From NCBI GenBank assembly GCA_900555225.1, contig USKL01000074.1:1-7227 (forward strand): a DNA stretch of 7,227 bases, in the 5' to 3' direction. Below are positions 1-7,108 of this stretch, piece by piece. The stretch comes from an uncultured Collinsella sp. (GTDB lineage Bacteria > Actinomycetota > Coriobacteriia > Coriobacteriales > Coriobacteriaceae). Within the stretch, counting starts at the first letter, position 1, and every line of letters starts with the position of its first letter. A program made the translations under genes and the position numbers. The notes under the pieces were generated by a model, which worked only from the letters and a program-made list of their open reading frames with translations, was not told where the DNA came from and made no database searches.

Positions 1-68
1 TTCAGGGCATGCCAATGCTGAATACTCCCAAAAATGCACGTCGCAAGAGGGGGTACCTGCTCAATCGG

Positions 69-1148
69 CTAAATACCCGCAAGTTCGCAGTAGCGATCGA
101 CATTGCTGGCAAATACCATCTCGACGGCGCCCTTCTGGACGGGCACCGTCGGGGTCCTTCCCCACAGCAGATAATCGCCCAGCGTCTTAGCGCCGCGATA
201 CGCCAGGCTCGTCGGGTCCTTATAGACAATATTGGTAAAGATACCGCGGCGCAAGGCCAGAGCACTTTCGGGAAACAGGTCGTTGCCGATCACCATGACC
301 TGACCGGCCTTGCCGGTCGAGACGAGCGCGTCGGCAACCACTTCGGAACCAACGGCAAAAACGCTACAGATAAGTTCGGGGGCGTCCGGCGCACTCAAGC
401 GCTTTTCGAGCTCATGCTCGAGTTGTTTGACTTGCGCATGGGCACCTGCAAGATCCTCAACCTGCCATGGAATATCACGTTCGCGCAGGTAATTGTGGAA
501 GGCGCGGGCGGTTAGATAGTGCGAATCGGTATATGGGTCGCCTGTCAAAAGGAGCACGCGGGCGTCGGCCCCAGAAGCATGGACCAGGTTTGCCGCCTGC
601 TCGGCCATAAGGCTGCCTGCCGTCGAATAATCGGCCAAGCTCGCACCCAAACGATTCAAATGCGGACGGTCGCCGTCGACAAGCTCAATCGTCACGCCCG
701 CCTCGGCGATCTGCCCCAAAAGCTCAGTCGCACGATCGTCGCCCGGCGCATAGGCAAGCAAGCCATCAATCTTCTCGCCCACCTGCAGACGCTCGTCGAT
801 TTGCTCGAGTGCATCAGCGTAGCCGCCCACGCCAAATTCAACGCGCTCAACCGTAATGCCCCGGTCGATGACCTCCTGTTCAAAGCGATTGCAGCCTTCC
901 CACAGGTAACGAAAAAAGTACGCTCCCTCGCGCGATGCGCGGGGCAGGCAAAACACCAGATTGATATCCTTGCGGCGCAGGCTTGAGGCACTTGTGTTGC
1001 GGTGATAGCCCATGGCCTCGGCCTTAGCGTTCACCTTGGCGCGCACGGATTCGCTCACGCCGGCCTTTCCCGTCAGAGCCTTGTGCACGGTATTGATGGA
1101 AACGCCAAGCTCGGCGGCTATGTCCTTCATGGTTACGCGAGCGCTCAT
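69..1148 (-). CDS. LacI/GalR-family transcriptional regulator
   Basis: This 359-aa protein has the standard LacI layout. An N-terminal helix-turn-helix lies at about residues 5-26 (VTMKDIAAELGVSINTVHKA), followed by a hinge-helix region around 47-60. A periplasmic-binding-protein-like effector domain, about 62-359, would bind a small ligand, usually a sugar. The length is slightly above the usual 330-345. The ATG at 1148 is supported by GGAG seven bases upstream (plus-strand 1156-1159) and by the HTH starting right after it. The recognition helix reads TVHKAL (20-25) where many family members have TVSRAL, so its operator may differ from classic sites. The gene is monocistronic as far as visible and reads out of the window's left side. 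No sugar genes are present, so the regulon and ligand cannot be named. Family assignment is firm; the role is inferred. Confidence 0.93.
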   Translation of the reverse strand: MSARVTMKDIAAELGVSINTVHKALTGKAGVSESVRAKVNAKAEAMGYHRNTSASSLRRKDINLVFCLPRASREGAYFFRYLWEGCNRFEQEVIDRGITVERVEFGVGGYADALEQIDERLQVGEKIDGLLAYAPGDDRATELLGQIAEAGVTIELVDGDRPHLNRLGASLADYSTAGSLMAEQAANLVHASGADARVLLLTGDPYTDSHYLTARAFHNYLRERDIPWQVEDLAGAHAQVKQLEHELEKRLSAPDAPELICSVFAVGSEVVADALVSTGKAGQVMVIGNDLFPESALALRRGIFTNIVYKDPTSLAYRGAKTLGDYLLWGRTPTVPVQKGAVEMVFASNVDRYCELAGI

Positions 1149-1245
1149 GCGGTTACTCCGTTATAGATAAGTTGCCAATTAATAGTCCAGTTAACGATAC
1201 CCCAAAAATACTCTTCGACTCGCCGTGCTCTCCCTCAAATGCACA

Positions 1246-1279
1246 AAGCGCCCCGCGAACGGATGCCCGCGGAGCGCTT
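1246..1279 (-). terminator. Hairpin terminator after the Cys-rich protein gene
   Basis: Two 12-nt arms (1246-1257 and 1268-1279, AAGCGC/GCGCTT at the outer ends) pair with one mismatch (1252/1273) around a 10-nt loop. On the minus strand the stem is followed by a short T-rich run (CTTTGTGC). It starts 13 bases after the stop of the Cys-rich protein gene and lies upstream of lacI, so it should separate the two minus-strand genes. The T tract is weak, so efficiency is uncertain. Confidence 0.7.
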
Positions 1280-1292
1280 GGATGTCCGGACC

Positions 1293-1493
1293 TTATTTGA
1301 TACCGCGACCCAAGTCTTCGGCGATTTTGTCTACGCCCTTAAGTGCAGCGCACGTCTTTTTGTTGGAGCAATGCCCCGTGCAAACGCCACCCTGAGCGCA
1401 GTCGGCGCAGGTGCCCTTGCGGTAGATGCGCACGCACACGGCGACAAACGCAACGCCGATAACAGCCAGTACAACAATATCGATAGGTGCCAT
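1293..1493 (-). CDS. FeoB-associated Cys-rich membrane protein
   Basis: This is a 66-aa protein with one N-terminal membrane helix (about residues 4-24) followed by a short basic stretch (RIYRKG). A cysteine cluster follows: C29-x2-C32-x5-C38-x3-C42-x5-C48, with a further Cys, C20, inside the helix. This matches the small FeoB-associated Cys-rich membrane protein family, found next to feoB in many Gram-positives. The Cys tail is presumed to bind metal, but the function is not established. The ATG at 1493 has a near-perfect Shine-Dalgarno (AGAGGAGG, plus 1500-1507) six bases upstream. It lies downstream of feoB in the same direction, but about 200 bases away and beyond the feoB terminator, so it may be transcribed partly or wholly on its own. 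It is followed by its own hairpin. Confidence 0.85.
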   Translation of the reverse strand: MAPIDIVVLAVIGVAFVAVCVRIYRKGTCADCAQGGVCTGHCSNKKTCAALKGVDKIAEDLGRGIK

Positions 1494-1551
1494 AGCAAGC
1501 CTCCTCTAGTTAACCACCACTTACTTTACCCCATTCTCCACCTACCAAAAA

Positions 1552-1628
1552 GGGACAGGTTTATTTTGGTCGGTTTTATCTGCGGAAACGCCACATCTTA
1601 ACTTCTGGGACAAAGTAATCTGTCTCCC
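1552..1628. repeat. Imperfect inverted-repeat element in the intergenic region (candidate)
   Basis: GGGACAG at 1552-1558 and CTGTCTCCC at 1620-1628 form imperfect inverted ends around a non-coding stretch. An inner GGGACA (1607-1612) can also pair with TGTCTCCC (1621-1628) as a small hairpin. The layout resembles a short dispersed intergenic repeat of the REP kind. I have a weak memory of similar text between genes of Collinsella-type genomes but cannot verify it. Only one copy is visible in this window, so repeat status is inferred. Confidence 0.35.
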
Positions 1629-1634
1629 ATGCAC

Positions 1635-1667
1635 AAAAAGCCCGAGTGTCGCTGGGACACCCGGGCT
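1635..1667 (-). terminator. Intrinsic terminator of the feo operon
   Basis: Arms at 1639-1650 and 1656-1667 pair over 12 positions with one mismatch (1645/1661) around a 5-nt loop. On the minus strand the GC-rich stem (AGCCCG/CGGGCT outer part) runs directly into CTTTTTGTGC. It lies 30 bases beyond the feoB stop, which is a typical place for the end of the operon. Its post-stem text (TTTGTGCAT) is shared with the hairpin at 1246-1279. Confidence 0.88.
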
Positions 1668-1696
1668 CGTGGAAAGGGGTTAATCCTTATTCGGAC

Positions 1697-4021
1697 TTAA
1701 GCGGAAACTGCGGCGGAAGCAGTGTTGGTCTCGTCCTCGTCGGTCCAAGCGTGCTTGGGCATAGGACGGAAAATCTGGAAGAGCATCGCGACCAGCAGCA
1801 CGATAGCCACAACCGTCCAGAAGCCAAACTGCCCAAGGACAAGCAGGTTATAGAACTGGTTGATGAACAGGCCGATTACCCAAGCAAAGGCGCACTCGTA
1901 GCCGATGGCAATCGCAGTCCACTTGCCGGAATCCATCTGGTTGCGGATGGTACCCATAGCGGCAAAGCACGGAGCGCACAGCAGATTGAAAGCGCCAAAG
2001 GCAACGCAAGCGCCCATAGTCGGGAACATAGAGGCAAACGCAGTCCACAGGCTCGGATCGGTCTCGGCGGCGTCAGCCACGGACAGCAGCGAACCGGCAG
2101 TGGCGACGACGTTCTCCTTGGCGACGAGGCCAGAGACGGTCAGTGCGGTTGCCTGCCAGGTGCTAAAGCCGAGCGGGGCGAAGATCCAAGCGACCAGGTT
2201 GCCCAGCATGGCGAGCACGGAGTAGTCCATAAACTCCTCGGGGATGCCGTCCATCGCAGGCAGGAAGCCAAAGGAGCCGTTGTAGCTACCAAAGTTGGAC
2301 AGGAACCAAACCACGACGGTGGACGCGAAGATGACCGTGCCGGCCTTCTTGATAAAGGCCCAGCAGCGCTCCCACACGTGCAGCGCCCAAGAGCGGATCG
2401 CCGGGAAGTGGTAGGCGGGAAGCTCCATAACGAACGGCGTCGGGCGACCGGCGAAGAGCTTGGTCTTCTTGAGCATGAGGCCCGAGGCGATGACGGCAAA
2501 GACGCCCAAGAAGTAGAAGAGCGGGCTGATCCACGCGGCGGTGGTGGAAGAATCGCCGATGATGGAGCCCATGAGCAGGGCGATGATCGGCAGCTTGGCG
2601 CCACAGGGAATGAACGTGGTGGTCATGACCGTCATGCGGCGGTCCTTCTCGTTCTCGATGGTCTTGGTGGCCATGACGCCGGGGACGCCGCAGCCCGAGG
2701 ACACGAGCATGGGGATAAAGGACTTACCGGACAGGCCAAAGCGGCGGAACACGCGGTCCATGATGAAGGCGACGCGGGCCATATAGCCGCAGTCCTCCAG
2801 GAAGGACAGCATGACGAACAGCAGGAACATCTGCGGCACAAAGCCGAAGATGGCGCCCAGGCCGCCGACGATACCGTCACAGACGAGCGAATCGACCAGG
2901 CCACCGTCCTCGGTGCCGCCCGCCACAAGGGCGTCGTGCACCACGGTGGTGATACCCGGGACATAGGGGCCGTACTGCGCCGGGTCGACCGAGTCGGCAT
3001 CGTCGCCCGCAGCCTCGACGGCTGCATCGTAGGCGTCGCGGCCCTGACCGAGCACATACCAGCCGTCGGTACCGAAGAGCTGGTCGTTGGTGAAGTCGGT
3101 CACCGTGCCGCCCAAGGTAGAAACGGCGATGTAGTACACGCAGAACATGATGACCACAAAGATCGGCAGGCCCAGGATACGGTTGGTAACCACGCGGTCG
3201 ATCTTCTCGGAGGTGCTCATCTTGGCCGGGGCCTTGGTGAGGCACTCATCGATGATGTGCGCGATGACGCCATAGCGCTCACCGGTGATGATGGACTCAG
3301 CGTCGTCGTCGAGCTCTTCCTCGGCGGCCTTGATGTCCGCCTCGATGTGCTTCATGACGTCTGCGGGGATGCTCAGCTGTTCGAGTACCTTATCGTCACG
3401 CTCGAAGATCTTGATGGCGTACCAGCGCTGCTGCGCAGCGGGCTTGTCATGCAGAACAGCCTCTTCGATGTGTGCGATGGCGTGCTCGACCGGGCCGGAG
3501 AAGGTGTGCTGCGGCTCGGTGTGGGGGCCTGCAGCGGCCTTGACGGCTGCTTCCGCGGCTTCCATAATGCCTGTGCCCTTCAGAGCGGAGATCTCCAGAA
3601 CAGGGCAGCCCAGCTGACGGGACAGCTCCTTGATGTTGATCTGGTCTCCGTTCTTCTTGACGACGTCCATCATGTTGATCGCCACGACGACCGGGATGCC
3701 AAGCTCGGTCAGCTGTGTGGTGAGGTAGAGGTTACGCTCAAGGTTCGTGCCGTCGACGATGTTCAGAATCGCGTCGGGGCGCTCGGTGATCAGATAGTTA
3801 CGGGAGACGACCTCTTCGAGCGTGTAGGGGGACAGAGAATAAATACCGGGAAGGTCCATGATCACGACGTCGTCGTGCTTTTTCAGCTTGCCTTCCTTCT
3901 TTTCGACCGTGACGCCCGGCCAGTTGCCGACGAACTGGTTCGAACCGGTCAGCGCGTTGAACAGCGTGGTTTTACCGCTGTTCGGGTTGCCCGCAAGGGC
4001 AATTTTGATCTGTTTTTCCAT
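1697..4021 (-). CDS. feoB: FeoB ferrous iron transporter
   Basis: FeoB is the inner-membrane Fe(II) transporter with a fused N-terminal G domain. All GTPase motifs are visible: G1 GNPNSGKT (11-18), G2 around T38, G3 DLPG (56-59), G4 NMMD (116-119) and G5 SALKG (145-149). A helical spacer with an acidic stretch (EEELDDDAE, about 234-242) leads to the membrane domain from about 283. This has the paired Gate motifs with conserved Cys, GCGVPGVMA around C444 and FIPCGAKLP around C473. The C-terminal end has NLLCAPCFAA and further helices. At 774 aa it is full length. The loop after the first membrane helix carries an unusual acidic insertion (about 318-356). AAAAGGAG seven bases upstream of the ATG (plus 4029-4036) fixes the start. 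It is the last gene of the feoA-feoA-feoB operon, 26 bases after feoA. Lys and Glu codon use differs between its 5' end and the rest. Confidence 0.98.
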   Translation of the reverse strand: MEKQIKIALAGNPNSGKTTLFNALTGSNQFVGNWPGVTVEKKEGKLKKHDDVVIMDLPGIYSLSPYTLEEVVSRNYLITERPDAILNIVDGTNLERNLYLTTQLTELGIPVVVAINMMDVVKKNGDQINIKELSRQLGCPVLEISALKGTGIMEAAEAAVKAAAGPHTEPQHTFSGPVEHAIAHIEEAVLHDKPAAQQRWYAIKIFERDDKVLEQLSIPADVMKHIEADIKAAEEELDDDAESIITGERYGVIAHIIDECLTKAPAKMSTSEKIDRVVTNRILGLPIFVVIMFCVYYIAVSTLGGTVTDFTNDQLFGTDGWYVLGQGRDAYDAAVEAAGDDADSVDPAQYGPYVPGITTVVHDALVAGGTEDGGLVDSLVCDGIVGGLGAIFGFVPQMFLLFVMLSFLEDCGYMARVAFIMDRVFRRFGLSGKSFIPMLVSSGCGVPGVMATKTIENEKDRRMTVMTTTFIPCGAKLPIIALLMGSIIGDSSTTAAWISPLFYFLGVFAVIASGLMLKKTKLFAGRPTPFVMELPAYHFPAIRSWALHVWERCWAFIKKAGTVIFASTVVVWFLSNFGSYNGSFGFLPAMDGIPEEFMDYSVLAMLGNLVAWIFAPLGFSTWQATALTVSGLVAKENVVATAGSLLSVADAAETDPSLWTAFASMFPTMGACVAFGAFNLLCAPCFAAMGTIRNQMDSGKWTAIAIGYECAFAWVIGLFINQFYNLLVLGQFGFWTVVAIVLLVAMLFQIFRPMPKHAWTDEDETNTASAAVSA

Positions 4022-4047
4022 CTTCCTGCTCCTTTTGACCAGATTCT

Positions 4048-4269
4048 TTATGCAATTTCGATCATTTCGGTGTCAGCCTTCCGCAGGCTCAGCTCATAGC
4101 CGCGGACCGTGACCTCCATCGGATCGCCAAGCGGTGCAACCTTGCGGATATAAACCTCGGTGCCCTTGGTGATACCCATGTCCATGATCCGGCGCTTGAT
4201 AGGGCCTTCGCCGTGGAGCTTGACGACCTTGACAGTATCGCCGATTTTTGCGTCCTTCAACGTTTTCAT
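4048..4269 (-). CDS. feoA: FeoA family protein (second feoA)
   Basis: This is a 73-aa single-domain protein of the FeoA SH3-like fold. It has the typical opening (MKTLKDAKIGDTVKVVKL), the central RRIMDMGITKGTEVYI segment and the closing VRGYELSLRKADTEMIEI. FeoA is a small cytoplasmic partner thought to act on the FeoB G domain. AAGGAG eight bases before the ATG (plus 4278-4283) supports the start and overlaps the stop codon of the preceding feoA, so translation of the two is probably coupled. It sits 12 bases after the first feoA and 26 bases before feoB. Confidence 0.95.
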   Translation of the reverse strand: MKTLKDAKIGDTVKVVKLHGEGPIKRRIMDMGITKGTEVYIRKVAPLGDPMEVTVRGYELSLRKADTEMIEIA

Positions 4270-4281
4270 GTTCTTCTCTCC

Positions 4282-4494
4282 TTAAACCATGATTTTACGG
4301 GCCATCTCTTCACTGATCGCCACGCGTGATTCCTTGACTTTTACAATCACGTTTCCATTCAGGCTGGAAACGATCGTAACGGTATCGCCTGCAACGAAGC
4401 CCAGCTCCTCCAGATGCTTTTTGGCCTCCGGGTTTCCGCCGACCTTTCGGATAATGTTTTCTTCACCGGCTGCTGCGAGTGTAAGCGGCATCAA
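4282..4494 (-). CDS. feoA: FeoA family protein (first feoA)
   Basis: This is a FeoA-like SH3 protein of 69-70 aa, distinct in sequence from its downstream paralogue. Diagnostic parts are MPLTLAAAGEENIIRKVGG, the HLEELGFVAGDTVTIVS segment and the C-terminal VKESRVAISEEMARKIMV. It is the first gene of the feo operon, so it is nearest the iron-responsive promoter. Two starts are possible: TTG at 4494 or ATG at 4491. The sequence AGGA lies close before the ATG, and a G-rich run (AGGGGGC) is farther upstream. I favour the ATG, but the two differ by one residue. Paired feoA genes before feoB are common in clostridia; each copy probably makes a separate contact with FeoB, which is inferred. Confidence 0.93.
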   Translation of the reverse strand: MMPLTLAAAGEENIIRKVGGNPEAKKHLEELGFVAGDTVTIVSSLNGNVIVKVKESRVAISEEMARKIMV

Positions 4495-4529
4495 ATCCTG
4501 CGCCCCCTGTCTGTCTGTAATTCAAGCTG

Positions 4530-4545
4530 CTTAATTGCAATTAAG
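4530..4545. promoter_or_regulatory. Perfect 16-bp palindrome in the feo leader
   Basis: CTTAATTGCAATTAAG is a perfect palindrome. It lies in the feo 5' leader between the promoter and the first feoA, and its right edge overlaps the DtxR-like box at 4541-4559. It has no T tract and is AT-rich, so it looks more like a binding site for a dimeric regulator than a terminator. The regulator is unknown. Confidence 0.45.
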
Positions 4546-4559
4546 GCAGGCTAACCAAT
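4541..4559. promoter_or_regulatory. DtxR/IdeR-like operator box
   Basis: The 19-mer TTAAGGCAGGCTAACCAAT matches 14 of 19 positions of the DtxR/IdeR consensus TTAGGTTAGSCTAACCTAA. It contains the full right half-site CTAACC. It lies in the transcribed leader of the feo operon, about 35-50 bases downstream of the predicted start. A metal-loaded regulator bound here would act as a roadblock or help close the promoter. Confidence 0.6.
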
Positions 4560-4572
4560 AGGAAAAAGCAAA

Positions 4573-4590
4573 GGTTAGACCCCCCTAACC
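4573..4590. promoter_or_regulatory. GGTTAG/CTAACC inverted repeat, probable metalloregulator site
   Basis: GGTTAGACCCCCCTAACC has perfect 6-bp inverted arms with the same half-sites as DtxR/IdeR boxes. The arms are 6 bases apart rather than 1 as in the consensus. It lies just downstream of the predicted feo promoter, covering the expected transcription start. Another CTAACC half-site (4610-4615) lies in the promoter spacer, and GGTTAA (4664-4669) lies toward the regulator gene. Confidence 0.65.
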
Positions 4591-4597
4591 AGTCCAC

Positions 4598-4626
4598 AGT
4601 TTAACACGTCTAACCTCGCTTGTCAA
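4598..4626 (-). promoter_or_regulatory. Promoter of feoA-feoA-feoB
   Basis: On the minus strand a perfect -35 TTGACA (plus 4621-4626) is separated by exactly 17 bases from TAAACT (plus 4598-4603). The -10 is preceded by TGT, an extended -10 feature. A CTAACC half-site lies in the spacer (4610-4615) and the inverted repeat 4573-4590 begins about where transcription should start, which fits repression by metal-bound regulator. The leader to the first feoA is about 100 bases. Confidence 0.8.
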
Positions 4627-4706
4627 TAGGTTTCAGCGAAAAAAATGTTTACTTGCTTTTTTTGGTTAAGTGTGTTAGTGTAGAAGATAATTTCAAGGAA
4701 AGGTTG

Positions 4707-5096
4707 GTGCAATTTGCTGTGAGTGTACACAGAGCGGCAGAGGATTACCTGGAAGCCATGCTGATGATGAAGGAGCAGCACGGATACGTCCGCTCCATTG
4801 ATGTTGCGGAGCATCTCGGCGTGACGAAGCCCAGCGTCACCTACGCGACCAAACAGTTAAAACAGAACGGCTTTATCACCATGGATCGCGACGGGCTGAT
4901 TACACTGACCGAAAGCGGCATGGAGATCGCGGACCGGATCTATACCCGGCACAAGACGCTGACGGAGTTTTTCATCCGCATCGGCGTCGACGAAAAGACC
5001 GCGCGGGAGGACGCCTGCAAGGTCGAGCATGATCTGAGCGAAAAAACCTTCGCAGCCATCTGCGAGCATGTCGCGAAGCAGAAGGATCTGCAATAA
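4707..5096 (+). CDS. DtxR/MntR-family metal-dependent regulator (probable iron sensor)
   Basis: This 129-aa protein has an N-terminal winged helix (about residues 10-68, including VAEHLGVTKPSVTYATKQL). A helical metal-binding and dimerisation domain (about 69-129) follows. There is no C-terminal SH3 domain, so it is MntR-sized. Probable metal ligands by alignment with MntR/DtxR are D13, E16, H82, C104, E107 and H108. The CKVEH motif matches DtxR/IdeR (Cys), whereas D13/E16 are MntR-like. I chose GTG 4707 because AAGGA (4695-4699) lies seven bases upstream. A longer frame from TTG 4620 would run through the operator region and adds non-family sequence. The gene is divergent from the feo operon with half-sites in the shared 212-bp gap, so it probably represses feo when iron is plentiful and may control itself. 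No clear promoter of its own is visible. Confidence 0.92.
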   Translation: MQFAVSVHRAAEDYLEAMLMMKEQHGYVRSIDVAEHLGVTKPSVTYATKQLKQNGFITMDRDGLITLTESGMEIADRIYTRHKTLTEFFIRIGVDEKTAREDACKVEHDLSEKTFAAICEHVAKQKDLQ

Positions 5097-5106
5097 AACA
5101 GAAAGA

Positions 5107-5142
5107 CCGCGCATCGCGATCAAGCGATGCGCGGGCGGTTTT
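5107..5142 (+). terminator. Intrinsic terminator, probably bidirectional
   Basis: A perfect 11-bp GC-rich stem (5107-5117 with 5124-5134, CCGCGCATCGC and its complement) with a 6-nt loop is followed on the plus strand by GCGGTTTTTTG. It begins 10 bases after the regulator stop. On the minus strand the same stem follows the glnS stop and is trailed by TCTTTCTGTTTT, a poorer but usable T-rich run. It can therefore end both convergent transcripts. Confidence 0.92.
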
Positions 5143-5146
5143 TTGT

Positions 5147-6859
<1,713 letters not shown>

Positions 6860-6898
6860 GATTACACCCCAAAATTAGTAAGCGTCACGTTGTTGTAG

Positions 6899-6920
6899 GG
6901 GCCGATGCCTGCATCGACCC
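6899..6920 (-). repeat. Hairpin-forming palindrome in the glnS leader
   Basis: Arms 6899-6908 and 6911-6920 form a 10-bp inverted repeat with one non-complementary position (6902/6917). In the minus-strand transcript this position is a U-G wobble, so glnS mRNA can form a continuous 10-bp stem; in a plus-strand transcript it would be a C-A mismatch. It lies in the glnS 5' leader, about 40 bases before the start codon. The surrounding GTAGGGGCCGAT style is reminiscent of short palindromic repeats between genes of gut clostridia, but I see one copy only. Confidence 0.5.
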
Positions 6921-6960
6921 GCTGCAAGGCTATAGGTACGCTAGCTTTGATTATCTTACT

Positions 6961-6989
6961 ATTATACATAGGTTTATATCATTTAGCAA
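6961..6989 (-). promoter_or_regulatory. Promoter of glnS
   Basis: On the minus strand TTGCTA (plus 6984-6989) and a perfect TATAAT (plus 6961-6966) are spaced by exactly 17 bases. Transcription would start near 6954, giving a leader of about 95 bases that includes the hairpin 6899-6920. The leader is too short for a T-box and lacks its conserved specifier and T-box sequence. Confidence 0.82.
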
Positions 6990-7014
6990 GAGGTAAAAAC
7001 TTGCCTGCACCTAC

Positions 7015-7043
7015 TGTTATTTATAAAAGGTTTGTGCTATAAT
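7015..7043 (+). promoter_or_regulatory. Promoter of the truncated right-end gene
   Basis: A perfect TATAAT (7038-7043) preceded by TGC forms an extended -10. The -35 position (TGTTAT, 7015-7020, 17-base spacer) is weak, as is common with extended -10 promoters. Start would be about 7050, leaving a leader of about 58 bases. This leader contains a 6-bp inverted repeat, GATTTG (7067-7072) with CAAATC (7082-7087). It is back to back with the glnS promoter. Confidence 0.7.
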
Positions 7044-7108
7044 CAATACTGATTTACAATGCCTAAGATTTGCCGTTCTTACAAATCCTAACGAAAGGGG
7101 GCTGTGCC

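Noticed and set aside
1..68. A second gene downstream of lacI on the minus strand
   Set aside because: The only nearby ATG (plus 8-10) is followed by a stop after two codons, and too little sequence is present to judge.
1149..1240. lacI promoter and a GTTAAC...TTAAT operator
   Set aside because: Candidate -10 elements lie too close to the ribosome binding site or have poor -35 partners, and the inverted arms are only 4-5 bases.
1646..4099. Very long open frame on the plus strand opposite feoB (817 codons)
   Set aside because: It is fully antisense to a well-supported feoB, its product is low-complexity and rich in His, Asp, Gly and Arg, and no family is recognisable. It results from GC-rich codon use in feoB.
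4620..4706. N-terminal extension of the regulator from TTG 4620
   Set aside because: It has no ribosome binding site, covers the promoter and operator region, and adds 29 residues with no counterpart in the DtxR/MntR family; GTG 4707 has AAGGA at the right distance.
4620..4706. Sigma-70 promoter for the regulator (TTGCTT near 4653 or GATAAT at 4686)
   Set aside because: TTGCTT has no good -10 at the right distance, and GATAAT is so close to the Shine-Dalgarno that transcription would start inside it; no convincing pair found.
6860..6990. T-box riboswitch upstream of glnS
   Set aside because: The predicted leader is only about 95 bases, there is no terminator before glnS, and no T-box core sequence is visible.
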